DNA of 32,069 nt from Cyclobacteriaceae bacterium (lineage in GTDB: Bacteria > Bacteroidota > Bacteroidia > Cytophagales > Cyclobacteriaceae): contig JAOUDZ010000042.1 of NCBI GenBank assembly GCA_029858965.1, forward strand, positions 1-32,069, written 5' to 3'. The translations under genes were made by a program, and so were the position numbers. Positions 8,162-17,040 of this stretch are shown piece after piece (the stretch's first letter is position 1; every line of letters starts with the position of its first letter). The notes under the pieces are model-generated. The model had not been told where the DNA came from. It did no database searches and saw only the letters and a program-made list of their open reading frames with translations.

Positions 8162-9991
8162 TTATTCCCTGTTGATTCGCAACTGGTCAATCATTTCAAC
8201 GGCCTTTTTCGTGTGATCCTTTTGAAGTTCAAAATATGTAATCAAGCCCTTCAATTCCCTGACATATCCTTTAACCTTCATCTTGCCTTTCATTTCGTTT
8301 TCATGATCTGCCAATGGGCTCAGAAAGGAAGTATCCAATTGATTTGTAAAGTATTGTGAAGCAGATGCTACTCTCCCGCGTAAAAAATTGTGTCCTTCAG
8401 CAGTGGATGCCTCGTAAAACAAGTTTTTAAGCTGTTCCTGAAATTTTTGTGCCAGGTGATGTTGCTCATTGGCAGACTTAAGCAGGGTCTGGGCAAGCTC
8501 TTCTGCAAGCTTTTTGTCTTGAAATTTCCGCTTCGCAAGTTTGTGCAGAAAGTTCTCTAACTCATCAATAGCGTTTGACCAATCAAAAAAGGCCAGCAAA
8601 CCGTTCAGATAGTACTGTTTGCGTTCCTCCGCCAAAATTGGCCGCAACTCATCGGGTGACGACTCTTCCTCAGCAAAGCGAATAACGCGCTCGTCCGTCA
8701 TGATACTGCTTCTGAAAATCCGGGAGCACAACACAATACCCTGAAGCGAAGTACAGCGACTCAGCGCAACGTACACCTGGCCAGGCGCAAATGCTTTTCC
8801 GGCATCGATGATCACGCGCTCAAAGGTAAGTCCCTGACTTTTATGAATCGTGATTGCCCATGCGAGCCTTATGCCATATTGCGTGAAGGTGCCAAGGATC
8901 TCTTCCTCTATCTGTTTTGAATTTGGATTTAATGTGTAGCGAATGTTGACCCAGGTATCACGCTGTACCACCAACTCTCCTTCTTCGTTTGGAAATACAA
9001 CCGTTATTTGTTCCTCTTCTATTCGTATTACCGTTCCTATTTTTCCGTTATAATAACGCTTCACTTTCTCCAGGTCATTCTTGATGAACATTACCTGGGC
9101 ACCCACCTTCAGGTTCAACACCTTATCGGTGGGAAAATTTCTTTCCGGAAAATCTCCCTCAACCTCACCTTCAAATTGAAATAATACACTGCCCAGCGCT
9201 GCCAACTCACGCGCATTGATTGCATCTGCTTTGTGGTTGTGCGTAGTAATGGTAATATAATTTTCATTCCCTGGAGGCTTAAAGCCCGTTGCATACCGTT
9301 TATTCAATATGACCAGGTCCTCTTCCTGCACTTCATTATTCCGGATGTTGTTGAGCAGTGCAATGAAATGCTCATCCGTTTGCCGGTAGATCTTCTTTAA
9401 TTCAATGTATAACGGACGTGATTGATTCAGCACGTGCGCATGGAAGAAAAAAGGACCTTCATAATAGTGCTGAAGAATCTCCCATTGGTCGTCAGGAACG
9501 ACAGGGGGTAATTGAAACAGGTCGCCGATGAACAATACCTGAACGCCACCAAAAGGTACAAACGGTTTCCTGCGAAGGTGGCGAAGGATGGTGTCGATGG
9601 CGTCAAGTATATCGCACCGTACCATGGATACTTCATCAATGATCAACAATTCCAATTCGCGAAACAGACTGCGTTTCTCTCGTTCGAACTTCAGGTTTTT
9701 CAACAGCGAATACTTATCGCTCATATCTGAGGATTGCTCAAATCCTTTCTGGACTTCCGGGATGAAGGGTGTAAAAGGCAGTTGAAAAAGTGAGTGAATG
9801 GTAGACCCACCCGCGTGAATTGCTGCTACGCCGGTCGGTGCAACAACAACTGCCTTCTTGGTCGTAGTGGCTTTGATGTGTTTCAGAAAGGTGGTCTTTC
9901 CGGTACCTGCTTTCCCTGTCAGGAAGATAGGACGCGAAGTTTGCCGGATGAATTCTTCCGCAAGATCGAAAGTTACATTATCAGTAGCCAC
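8162..9991 (-). CDS. Pif1/RecD-like superfamily 1 DNA helicase
   Basis: A 609-residue ATP-dependent helicase. Walker A is GKAGTGKTT (26-34), followed by APTGVAAIHAGGSTIHSLF (motif Ia), LLIIDEVSM (Walker B, ~115), GDLFQLPPV (motif III), KIYRQTDEHF, and the late motifs IHKSQGLTFERVIID and YVALSRCTSLQGIVL. This is the Pif1-type 5'-to-3' helicase layout. After the helicase core (about 1-430), roughly 170 residues form a charged, probably coiled-coil tail without a recognised domain. The start is GTG at 9991, since no in-frame ATG exists nearby and Walker A lies close to the N-terminus. It is the last gene of a minus-strand run, 153 bp after the SGNH hydrolase. Confidence 0.92.
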   Translation of the reverse strand: MATDNVTFDLAEEFIRQTSRPIFLTGKAGTGKTTFLKHIKATTTKKAVVVAPTGVAAIHAGGSTIHSLFQLPFTPFIPEVQKGFEQSSDMSDKYSLLKNLKFEREKRSLFRELELLIIDEVSMVRCDILDAIDTILRHLRRKPFVPFGGVQVLFIGDLFQLPPVVPDDQWEILQHYYEGPFFFHAHVLNQSRPLYIELKKIYRQTDEHFIALLNNIRNNEVQEEDLVILNKRYATGFKPPGNENYITITTHNHKADAINARELAALGSVLFQFEGEVEGDFPERNFPTDKVLNLKVGAQVMFIKNDLEKVKRYYNGKIGTVIRIEEEQITVVFPNEEGELVVQRDTWVNIRYTLNPNSKQIEEEILGTFTQYGIRLAWAITIHKSQGLTFERVIIDAGKAFAPGQVYVALSRCTSLQGIVLCSRIFRSSIMTDERVIRFAEEESSPDELRPILAEERKQYYLNGLLAFFDWSNAIDELENFLHKLAKRKFQDKKLAEELAQTLLKSANEQHHLAQKFQEQLKNLFYEASTAEGHNFLRGRVASASQYFTNQLDTSFLSPLADHENEMKGKMKVKGYVRELKGLITYFELQKDHTKKAVEMIDQLRINRE

Positions 9992-10144
9992 AACAAATTG
10001 AAAAACTCATGGGCTAAGATAGCCCTTTTCCGCAGTTGTAGCCGCCCATGAACGATACACATATTTTAATGTTGCGCCCGGCAGCTGCCAGTCTGTTTGA
10101 ATCTCCTAATAACAACCTTCGGGATAGACTCTTCAATACACCCG

Positions 10145-10807
10145 CTATTTAAGTAAGGGTGCAATGGCTTTGCCCCAAATGTCGTAGCCCTGTTTATTCA
10201 TGTGCAGGCCATCAGCCAAGAAAATATCTTGAAATACTATTCCATTTTTATCAAGCATGGGTGTCCACAAATCAGCAACTGTAACACCATATTGTTTCTT
10301 CGACCAAAGAACCAGTGCTTTGTTGTACGCCTCGTACTTTTCCTTCAAATGCCATCGGGCTTTACTAGGCTTGGGCGTAATAAACACAATATCGGTCTTG
10401 CTTCCGAGTCTACTCCGAATCAGTTGTACCAGGCTGTCCGATGCATGAATTATTTCTATTGTTGTCTTTCCCGCACTAATGTCATTGTCACCTTCATAAA
10501 TAAAAATCTGTATTGGACTGTACTGCACTATGAGTTTGTCAATATAATAAACTAAATCCGATGTTTGTGATCCCCCAAAGCCTGTATTCAGAATATTATG
10601 TCCCGGAAAATAAGATTGAATATCTTTCCACATCCGAATAGTAGAACTGCCTGTAAAGAGGATGATATCCTTTTGATTTGCTGGCTTGACGGCAGTAATC
10701 TCCTCGACTTCCTTTTCGAATCGCAACGGATCCTGGGCCAGCAGCAAAGGTGCGCAAACCAGCTGGAATATGATCCAGAGACCGGTAATGGTAAAGTTCC
10801 TTTTCAT
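10145..10807 (-). CDS. secreted SGNH/GDSL-type esterase
   Basis: A 220-residue protein with a signal peptide (about 1-24, ending LLLAQ). The SGNH blocks are complete: FTGSSTIRMW with the catalytic Ser, NTGFGGSQTSD with the oxyanion Gly, YEGDNDIS with the Asn, and DGLHMNKQGYD with the Asp-x-x-His pair. This family removes acyl or acetyl esters from carbohydrates or lipids, and the substrate is not evident here. The gene follows cysM on the same strand after 102 bp and precedes the helicase. It resembles the SGNH gene at 13663-14337 in fold but differs clearly in sequence, so the two are not a recent duplication. Confidence 0.92.
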   Translation of the reverse strand: MKRNFTITGLWIIFQLVCAPLLLAQDPLRFEKEVEEITAVKPANQKDIILFTGSSTIRMWKDIQSYFPGHNILNTGFGGSQTSDLVYYIDKLIVQYSPIQIFIYEGDNDISAGKTTIEIIHASDSLVQLIRSRLGSKTDIVFITPKPSKARWHLKEKYEAYNKALVLWSKKQYGVTVADLWTPMLDKNGIVFQDIFLADGLHMNKQGYDIWGKAIAPLLK

Positions 10808-10909
10808 GTTTATATAATTCAGTGGGCCTAATATAGTATGTTGTGCTCACCATTCAATTCCAGCACTTCCGCGCAACTGAAAGATTGGTAGTGGGTATAT
10901 GGTTGGACA

Positions 10910-11788
10910 TTAGGCAAAAAGATCTGAACTGAGGTAGCGGTCTCCCCTGTCGCATACGATAAAGACGATCACGCCAGCATCAATTTCATCTGCTATTTTC
11001 AAGGCAGCACACAACGCCCCTCCACTGCTCATTCCTGCCAGAATGCCTTCTTCCCGCGCCAGCCGCTTTGTAAACGTGCGCGCATCTTCTTCGCTTATAT
11101 CTATCGTTCGGTCAACGCGCTTCGCCTCAAAGATCTTTGGTAAGAATTCCGGTGACCATCGCCGGATACCTGGAATAGAAGAACCTTCGGTAGGCTGCGT
11201 GCCAACGATTTGAATCTGTGGATTTTGCTCTTTCAGAAATCTCGAAACACCCATAATCGTACCGGTCGTTCCCATTGCGGAAACAAAGTGTGTCACCTTT
11301 CCTTTCGTCTCGCGCCAAATCTCCGGACCGGTAGTTTTATAGTGCATCGCATAGTTGTCAGGGTTAGCAAACTGATCCAGCATATAGTACCCCTGCTTAA
11401 CCGACATCTCCTCGGCCACTTCACGGGAGTATTCAATGGTGCGCGCTGAAGGGGTTAAAATTACTTTGGCGCCGTAAGCCTCCATAGCCAGAACGCGTTC
11501 CCGGGTGGAATTGTCAGGCATTATGAGTGTCATCTCCAATCCCATTATCCGCGCGATCATGGCCAGGGCAATACCGGTGTTTCCGCTTGTCGCTTCCACC
11601 AATTTATCTCCCTTCTTAATAACCCCTCGGTCAAGCGCAGCTGAAATCATCCCATAGGCTGCCCGATCTTTCACGCTACCACCGGGGTTATTACCTTCCA
11701 GCTTGCCGTAAAGGGTTACGCCTTTTTTGGTAGGGATATGCTGCAGTTCTACAAGCGGGGTATTGCCAATTAATTCCGATAGTTTCAT
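10910..11788 (-). CDS. cysM: cysteine synthase B (O-acetylserine sulfhydrylase, CysM type)
   Basis: A PLP enzyme that makes cysteine from O-acetylserine and sulfide (CysM types also accept thiosulfate). From ATG 11788 it has 292 residues. PLP-binding K40 sits in GGSVKDRAA, followed by the TSGNTGIALA substrate loop, the GTTGTIMGVSRF phosphate loop and the SSGGA motif. The segment TEGSSIPGIRRW is characteristic of CysM rather than CysK. The frame is open further upstream to 11848, but 11788 is preferred because the family starts MKLSELIGNTPL and a clear AAGGAGATAT ribosome-binding site lies just before it. It is downstream of cysE, 144 bp away, with a 20-bp palindrome between them. Confidence 0.95.
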   Translation of the reverse strand: MKLSELIGNTPLVELQHIPTKKGVTLYGKLEGNNPGGSVKDRAAYGMISAALDRGVIKKGDKLVEATSGNTGIALAMIARIMGLEMTLIMPDNSTRERVLAMEAYGAKVILTPSARTIEYSREVAEEMSVKQGYYMLDQFANPDNYAMHYKTTGPEIWRETKGKVTHFVSAMGTTGTIMGVSRFLKEQNPQIQIVGTQPTEGSSIPGIRRWSPEFLPKIFEAKRVDRTIDISEEDARTFTKRLAREEGILAGMSSGGALCAALKIADEIDAGVIVFIVCDRGDRYLSSDLFA

Positions 11789-11868
11789 GTTTATATCTCC
11801 TTGTCCTTTACCCAACCGTAATTTATTTCTCACCAGCTTTCTATCCATTGAGCAGGAGCGCGGACTTA

Positions 11869-11888
11869 GGACGCATAATTATGCGTCC
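11869..11888. promoter_or_regulatory. perfect 20-bp palindrome between cysE and cysM
   Basis: GGACGCATAATTATGCGTCC is a perfect, loop-less inverted repeat of 10+10 bases. It lies 44 bases after the cysE stop and 80 bases before the cysM start. The perfect dyad symmetry without a spacer fits an operator for a homodimeric regulator. A terminator is less likely because no T-run follows on either strand. Which protein binds it is unknown. Confidence 0.45.
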
Positions 11889-11932
11889 CAACAAATTTGC
11901 CTACGAACTTTGAAGCTGCTCTAAAAGAGGTA

Positions 11933-12772
11933 CTATTGGTGTCCCTCCTTAAAAATTACAAGGTCAATTTCGTTCGTATTTCCATTGTACATCCTTGCCT
12001 GGTAATATATTTTTGAATTGGCCGGAATACTGCTCGTCAGCCATACATTTCCACCAACCACACTGCCGCGTCCAATGACAGTTTCTCCGCCTAAAATCGT
12101 TGCTCCTGCATATACTATCACATGATCTTCTAATGTTGGATGCCGTTTTTTCTCTGCATCCTCTTTATTTACGCTTAGCGCTCCAAGGGTTACGCCCTGG
12201 TATATCTTAACATGGTTGCCGATCACGGATGTCTCCCCGATCACCACGCCTGTTCCGTGGTCGATGCAAAAATGATCTCCGATTTTGGCAGCCGGATGAA
12301 TGTCAATACCCGTCTTGCTATGCGCATGTTCCGTAATAATTCTGGGAATACCCTGAACGCCTAAGCTATGCAACGCATGGGCAATCCGATACGCGGCTAT
12401 CGCATAGAATCCCGGATAGGTGCGCACCACTTCATTTCTACTCTTGGCAGCCGGATCCCCTTCATACATTGCGGCGATGTCTTTTTCAAGCTTATCACAA
12501 ATGAATGGAAGTTCCTTGAAAAAATTGTCCCTCAGCTGGGCAGGATTTCCAGTTCCTTTTGTAGGATTATGGCGCAGAATCCGTTCCAATTCCTTCTCTA
12601 ATCGCTCCATGTACTGCTCAAATTCTGTCTCAGACAAAGATCCTAATTGAGCGAAGTCGGCGAATAGCGCCCCCAATAATTCCACGTAAAAAGCGGAGAC
12701 TTCTGTCGGGGCCGGACAGGTAGGGCATGTCTGGTGTGATTGGTATAGTCGATGAAGAAAATTCTTATCCAT
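11933..12772 (-). CDS. cysE: serine O-acetyltransferase (CysE/EpsC type)
   Basis: A 279-residue enzyme that transfers acetyl from acetyl-CoA to L-serine, making the O-acetylserine used by CysM next door. The N-terminal helical domain (about 1-150) is followed by left-handed hexapeptide repeats: GIDIHPAAKIGDHFCIDHGT, VVIGETSVIGNHVKIYQGVT, then HPTLEDHVIVYAGATILGG. The catalytic His lie in IDHGTGVVIGE and KKRHPTLED. The longer N-terminal domain resembles EpsC-type rather than E. coli CysE. The C-terminus ends EGHQ without the terminal Ile that anchors CysE to CysK, so a stable synthase complex is not predicted. Start is ATG 12772 with AAGGATT before it. Confidence 0.93.
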   Translation of the reverse strand: MDKNFLHRLYQSHQTCPTCPAPTEVSAFYVELLGALFADFAQLGSLSETEFEQYMERLEKELERILRHNPTKGTGNPAQLRDNFFKELPFICDKLEKDIAAMYEGDPAAKSRNEVVRTYPGFYAIAAYRIAHALHSLGVQGIPRIITEHAHSKTGIDIHPAAKIGDHFCIDHGTGVVIGETSVIGNHVKIYQGVTLGALSVNKEDAEKKRHPTLEDHVIVYAGATILGGETVIGRGSVVGGNVWLTSSIPANSKIYYQARMYNGNTNEIDLVIFKEGHQ

Positions 12773-12897
12773 AATCCTTAAATATATTATTTCAGCTTTA
12801 GGTTCATCAAATCCATAATAAACTCATTTTTTCTTTTGTTGGCTTCAGGATTATGATCTCCAAATGCAACGGCCGGCCCAATCCCTGCCGGGCTGGG

Positions 12898-13650
12898 CTA
12901 AAATAGCATGAATGTGGCAGCAACCAATGTCATAATGATAATAAACCATCGATAGGTTTTTTCTGATAACTTCTTGATGATAAAGACGCCCAGGTAGGCT
13001 CCGAGTATGATCATCGGAAGGGTAATCAGATCAAGCAGCAACGTATTCAGGGTGACTGTATGCCAGACGAATACATGGAAGGGTACCTTAAACCAATTGG
13101 TTGCCATGAAGAACCATGCCGTGGTTCCAATAAAAGCGTTTTTTGGCAACCGCATGGAAAGGAGGTACACTGCCATAACGGTACCCGCCAGATTACCCAC
13201 CATGGATGTAAATCCGCCTAATATACCCGACGTAATGCCAAATCCCTTATTCTGCGGAACCGCTTCTTTATGTCCTCGCTCTAACCATATCATCACAATC
13301 ACACTCACGACGATAATGATGGCCATAATGACTTTGAAGATAGCGTCATCAATATAGCTGCCCACAACAGTGCCCAGGACTACACCCAGGGCCGACCATG
13401 GAAATAGCAGCTTCAAGTGATGCCATGAGGCGTGACGGTGATAATACCACACGCCCAAAACATCGGCCATTACCAATATAGGTAAGAGAATACCACTCGA
13501 AATTTGTCCGCCAAAAATGTTAGCCAATACCGGAACAGCCAACATACCCGCACCGTGGACACCCGTTTTTGCCATGCCTATCAGCATTGCGGCCAACAAT
13601 ACGAGCGAAAATTCAAGGTAAGTAAAATGGTGGGAGAAGATATCGATCAA
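12898..13650 (-). CDS. sulfite exporter TauE/SafE family membrane protein
   Basis: A 250-residue polytopic membrane protein with about seven to eight hydrophobic segments. The repeated family signatures are visible: GMAKTGVHGAGMLAVPVL near 25-42 and GITSGILGGFTSMVGNLAGT near 138-157. Family members move sulfite, sulfoacetate or other sulfur anions, and the downstream cysE and cysM genes make a sulfur-related substrate plausible. The start is TTG at 13650. It has a GGAG ribosome-binding site, lies 12 bases after the stop of the SGNH gene, and any later ATG would cut away the first membrane helix. The frame stays open for 35 codons past its TAG stop (see findings). Confidence 0.92.
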   Translation of the reverse strand: MIDIFSHHFTYLEFSLVLLAAMLIGMAKTGVHGAGMLAVPVLANIFGGQISSGILLPILVMADVLGVWYYHRHASWHHLKLLFPWSALGVVLGTVVGSYIDDAIFKVIMAIIIVVSVIVMIWLERGHKEAVPQNKGFGITSGILGGFTSMVGNLAGTVMAVYLLSMRLPKNAFIGTTAWFFMATNWFKVPFHVFVWHTVTLNTLLLDLITLPMIILGAYLGVFIIKKLSEKTYRWFIIIMTLVAATFMLF

Positions 13651-13662
13651 GGAATCTCCGGG

Positions 13663-14337
13663 CTAAAGTGACTTTATCGTTTTCCACATCTTTTCAGCAA
13701 CAAATTCGTTTCCCTTTTCATTCAGGTGTACTCTATCCGTTGTAAGAATACCAGACTCCTTGTTCTCTGTATTAAACTGTTTGTTGTATTCCAAAAAATC
13801 CTTACGCAAATCAATGAGCTTTAGGTTGTTCACCTTAGCCAGCCCGCGAATGATATTGCTGTAGCTGTTCAAATCGCCATCCAGTTCATTGCTAAAGTCC
13901 GTACGCTCCCCAATGGCGGCAGGGGTACAGAGCACTACGGTGATGTTCTTAGCTTGTAGTTTGGCAATCAGCGCAGCATAGAATCTCTCAAATTTATCGG
14001 CATCCGTTCCTGTTCCATAAGAACGTTTGTGCCACACATCATTGACGCCAACAAAGATGATAACGATATCCGGATTCTTGCTCAGGACATCATCCTCAAG
14101 TCGAAGATAAAGATCATATACTTTGTTGCCGCCAATACCGGCACCGATGAATTCATACTGATCACCCACATTATCCTTCATGGCAAGGTCACCGATTTTA
14201 ACGATGTACCCTCCTGGTTTTGCACCCGCTGCGGTTATGGAATCACCAAAAAAAATAATCTTCTTTTTTTGCATTGTCATAAATGCAGTCAAACCAACCA
14301 ATACTGCGCCAAGCATGTACCATCTTAATCGATTCAT
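13663..14337 (-). CDS. SGNH/GDSL-type esterase, membrane-anchored or secreted
   Basis: A 224-residue hydrolase with an N-terminal hydrophobic segment (about 5-22, LRWYMLGAVLVGLTAFM). The catalytic blocks are IIFFGDSITAAG (Ser in GDS), GAGIGGNKVYDL, IIFVGVNDVWH (Asn) and DRVHLNEKGNEFV (Asp and His). The family hydrolyses acyl esters, and the substrate is unknown. Start is ATG 14337. The stop lies 12 bases before the TTG start of the TauE-like permease, so the two are co-transcribed and probably translationally coupled, which puts this enzyme at the head of the sulfur/cysteine gene run. Confidence 0.92.
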   Translation of the reverse strand: MNRLRWYMLGAVLVGLTAFMTMQKKKIIFFGDSITAAGAKPGGYIVKIGDLAMKDNVGDQYEFIGAGIGGNKVYDLYLRLEDDVLSKNPDIVIIFVGVNDVWHKRSYGTGTDADKFERFYAALIAKLQAKNITVVLCTPAAIGERTDFSNELDGDLNSYSNIIRGLAKVNNLKLIDLRKDFLEYNKQFNTENKESGILTTDRVHLNEKGNEFVAEKMWKTIKSL

Positions 14338-14646
14338 TTCTATATAATTTTAGTGAAATCAAAATCCAGACGAGCTCAGGTTCACTATAGCCCTCAATGT
14401 TATCCGCCTTCCGCACCAAGACACTATTAAGGAGTGTCCACTAAAGCCTTGTAATATAAATAAAGTCCTGGAAACCAAAGCAACGCGCAGGTCAATGGCT
14501 GATGTTTAATTGACAACCGGTGATGCGGACGGACTTACCATGCAGGGACACATGCCCATTAATCAATAACCTAAAAAAGCAGGCTTATCCCCTGCGGTGG
14601 GACGAACCTGCTATTAATGGCCCGATTGGCTGCCTGGACTGAAAGC
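14338..14646. other. intergenic region, 309 bp
   Basis: No gene is visible. The right part holds the terminator of the beta-barrel gene (14573-14612). The left part should contain the promoter of the SGNH-TauE-cysE-cysM run, but I cannot point to a convincing -7/-33 pair. Confidence 0.5.
14573..14612 (-). terminator. intrinsic terminator after the outer-membrane barrel gene
   Basis: Read on the minus strand, AGCAGG pairs with CCTGCT across a 28-base loop and is followed directly by a run of T (AGCCTGCTTTTTTAGG). It lies 34 bases beyond the stop of the gene ending at 14647. The stem is only six pairs plus possible wobble pairs, so moderate strength. Confidence 0.55.
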
Positions 14647-15303
14647 TTAAAACTTTCCGAACTTGAGCGTGGCGTTGTACGAAATATCACTCAGCGCATT
14701 GTCACTTAAACCCGGGGCATCGCTACCAAAGGCTGCACGATATGAAATACCAGGGCTGAAACGCATCCACTTCAATAAATTGATTTCCACCTGAACACCC
14801 GGTTCAGCAACGAAAAACCAATTCTCATCATAATCATTGTCTCCATTATTGTAATCAAGGTTGTGCCAGCCGTAGCGCTCGTATTGAAGCGTAAAACCTG
14901 CGCCGGAGAATAAATTGAAGGCAAAGTGAAATGTCTTATTGGAACCAAAAACATATTCCGTAACCAGACCCACCTGACCATATTCATAACTCATGTTTCG
15001 AAGAGGATCGACACTATACTCCAGGGGGACCGGAATATTGTTGGTCGTCGCACCCGCTCCAATACCGAGCAGAAATTTATGATTTATGTACCAACCACCA
15101 TAAACCTCCACCAGATTGGCATAATCCCCTCCGATGTTGGTAAATTTATTATTCAGGGCACCATATCCTCCGGAAGCCTTGCTCCCGCTGAATACGGTTT
15201 GGACGTGATTGCTTTCCTGCGCACACACACTGGTAGCGATTAGGAAAAACACGATTAATACGGATAATTTAGATTTCGCTTTCATGGCTTTTGTTCGTTT
15301 CAT
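14647..15303 (-). CDS. outer-membrane beta-barrel protein, unknown function
   Basis: About 218 residues with a signal peptide (KLSVLIVFFLIATSVCAQ). The body consists of alternating hydrophobic and polar strands with many aromatic residues (VEVYGGWYINHKFLLGIGAG; VGLVTEYVFGSNKTFHFAF) and ends in a strand closing with Phe (NATLKFGKF), typical of an OmpA/OprF-like small barrel. No peptidoglycan-binding domain is present. The frame opens further upstream to 15363, but 15303 (MKRTKAMKAKS) or 15285 (MKAKSKLS) gives a normal signal peptide, and I chose 15303. Function cannot be assigned. Confidence 0.85.
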   Translation of the reverse strand: MKRTKAMKAKSKLSVLIVFFLIATSVCAQESNHVQTVFSGSKASGGYGALNNKFTNIGGDYANLVEVYGGWYINHKFLLGIGAGATTNNIPVPLEYSVDPLRNMSYEYGQVGLVTEYVFGSNKTFHFAFNLFSGAGFTLQYERYGWHNLDYNNGDNDYDENWFFVAEPGVQVEINLLKWMRFSPGISYRAAFGSDAPGLSDNALSDISYNATLKFGKF

Positions 15304-15667
15304 GCCCCCAAGACAACCGGGAAAAGACTTACCCCTATCTTGGGGAAAATAAATTTTATTCACCTACCTGATCTGTATTTATGTACGGTTTATACTAAAA
15401 AAGGATCATGTATTTCAAGAAAAAAATGGGAGTGATTTGCTGAATTTTGCGTGTCCAGATCAGGAAAAATTTATGTATTCCTGATTGGCCAATACCCTTT
15501 AAGAAATTAATACTATGTTGGACGATCTTAGTCGTGATTTGAACGTATACGCAGATGTCAGGCTATAAAGAGGGGTACAGCCGAATTGAATTCTGGCAGA
15601 ATCCTTACATATTTGCCTTTAGGCGAGGCCACGGCGTGCGCTAGTCTATAATATTGCTAAAAATCAT
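15304..15667. other. divergent intergenic region, 364 bp
   Basis: The region separates the divergent barrel and M16 peptidase genes and must hold promoters for both. I see no convincing gene: the longest ATG frame is 17 codons (15513-15566). No strong hairpin or clear TAnnTTTG box is evident. Confidence 0.5.
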
Positions 15668-17035
15668 ATGCATATGAAGAAAATCTACTCCCTGATTTCG
15701 CTTTTATTAATCGCCACAATTGGAGTTTCGCAGCAACTTCCTTCCAACTTCTATCTGACAAAACTAGAAAACGGTCTGGAGGTATTGGTGATTGAAGACA
15801 AGACTGTCCCCCTCATTACGGTAGAAATTTGTGTTAAGAATGGTTCGTATACGGAAGAACCCGACTACAATGGCCTGTCCCACCTTTACGAGCATATGTT
15901 TTTTAAGGCGAACAAGGATATACCCTCGCAGGAGGCCTTCATCAACCGTATAAACGAGCTGGGAATTCGGTTTAATGGCACGACATCAAATGAACGGGTA
16001 AATTATTATTTCACGCTAAACAAGAAATTTCTTTCCGAGGGACTTTCCTTCATGAATTCAGCCATCCGTTATCCATTATTCGACGAACAAGAAATGAAAA
16101 ACGAAAATCCTGTTGTCGATGGGGAGTTTCAACGGAACGAATCAAATCCCACCTTTTGGCTTTCCAAGGATATGCAGAAGCAATTATGGGGTGATCTCTT
16201 TAGTAGAAAAAATACGATCGGCGATCACAATATAATCCTGACCGCCACCACAAAGAAAATGCAGACCATCCAGCAGAAATATTATTATCCAAATAATTCC
16301 ATTCTGGTTATTGCAGGTGATGTTGACCATGGCCAGGCGTTTCAAAAGGCCAGGGAAGTTTTCGGAAGCTGGGCACCATCAGATTTTGACCCTTTTGTGA
16401 AGTATCCAATACCAGAATTCAAGCCACTTGAGAAATCAACGTTTTTCATTACAGAAAACGCGAATACCCGGAATCCTTTTGTTATGATCGGATTCCATGG
16501 GCCGGATACGCGCCATGATATCAAGGCCACCTATGCAGCTGACGTTTTCTCCTTTCTGCTTAAACAAAAGTCATCAAAATTTCAGCAGGACCTGATCGAT
16601 AGCGGGTTGGCATATGCCGCAAATGTAACTTACCAGACCTGTAAATACACCGGTCCTATCTTAATCACTGCCATACCTCAACCGGACAAAATCAGAGAAG
16701 TTATCGAGAAAATAGAAGCGGAAATAGACCTGTGGGACAGCGATAGCTATTTTACAGACGAACAACTGGAAACGGCAAAGACCTTACTGGCTGTTGATGA
16801 TGCGCATGGAAGAGAAAAGACCTCCGAATTTATTCATACCGTTACCTATTGGTGGGCTTCCGCCACAATTGATTATTACACTTCATATGTTGACAACTTA
16901 AACAGAGTAAACCGCGAAGATATTGTCCGATATATCCGAACGTATATTAAGGGAAAACCCAAAGCGATCGGTGTTCTTACTACCCCTGACAACAGGGCGA
17001 CCCTTGAAGCCAATTTAAAAACCCTCATGAAATAA
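15668..17035 (+). CDS. M16-family zinc metallopeptidase, catalytic subunit
   Basis: A 455-residue insulinase/pitrilysin-type peptidase with a signal peptide (KKIYSLISLLLIATIGVSQ). The inverted zinc motif HxxEH is intact (H72-L-Y-E75-H76), and the third ligand is E153, 77 residues after the second His, the family spacing. The R/Y pair expected in the partner-type C-terminal domain is not obvious. Together with the next gene it forms a two-subunit periplasmic protease, a common arrangement. The ATG at 15674 is an equally good start. The stop is 5 bases before the next gene, so both are one operon. Confidence 0.94.
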   Translation: MHMKKIYSLISLLLIATIGVSQQLPSNFYLTKLENGLEVLVIEDKTVPLITVEICVKNGSYTEEPDYNGLSHLYEHMFFKANKDIPSQEAFINRINELGIRFNGTTSNERVNYYFTLNKKFLSEGLSFMNSAIRYPLFDEQEMKNENPVVDGEFQRNESNPTFWLSKDMQKQLWGDLFSRKNTIGDHNIILTATTKKMQTIQQKYYYPNNSILVIAGDVDHGQAFQKAREVFGSWAPSDFDPFVKYPIPEFKPLEKSTFFITENANTRNPFVMIGFHGPDTRHDIKATYAADVFSFLLKQKSSKFQQDLIDSGLAYAANVTYQTCKYTGPILITAIPQPDKIREVIEKIEAEIDLWDSDSYFTDEQLETAKTLLAVDDAHGREKTSEFIHTVTYWWASATIDYYTSYVDNLNRVNREDIVRYIRTYIKGKPKAIGVLTTPDNRATLEANLKTLMK

Positions 17036-17040
17036 TCTTT

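Noticed and set aside
10145-14337. The two SGNH hydrolases as a recent tandem duplication
   Set aside because: Their sequences differ throughout except for the catalytic blocks, so they are separate family members.
15513-15566. Short ORF in the 364-bp gap
   Set aside because: Only 17 codons, without ribosome-binding site or similarity that I can see.
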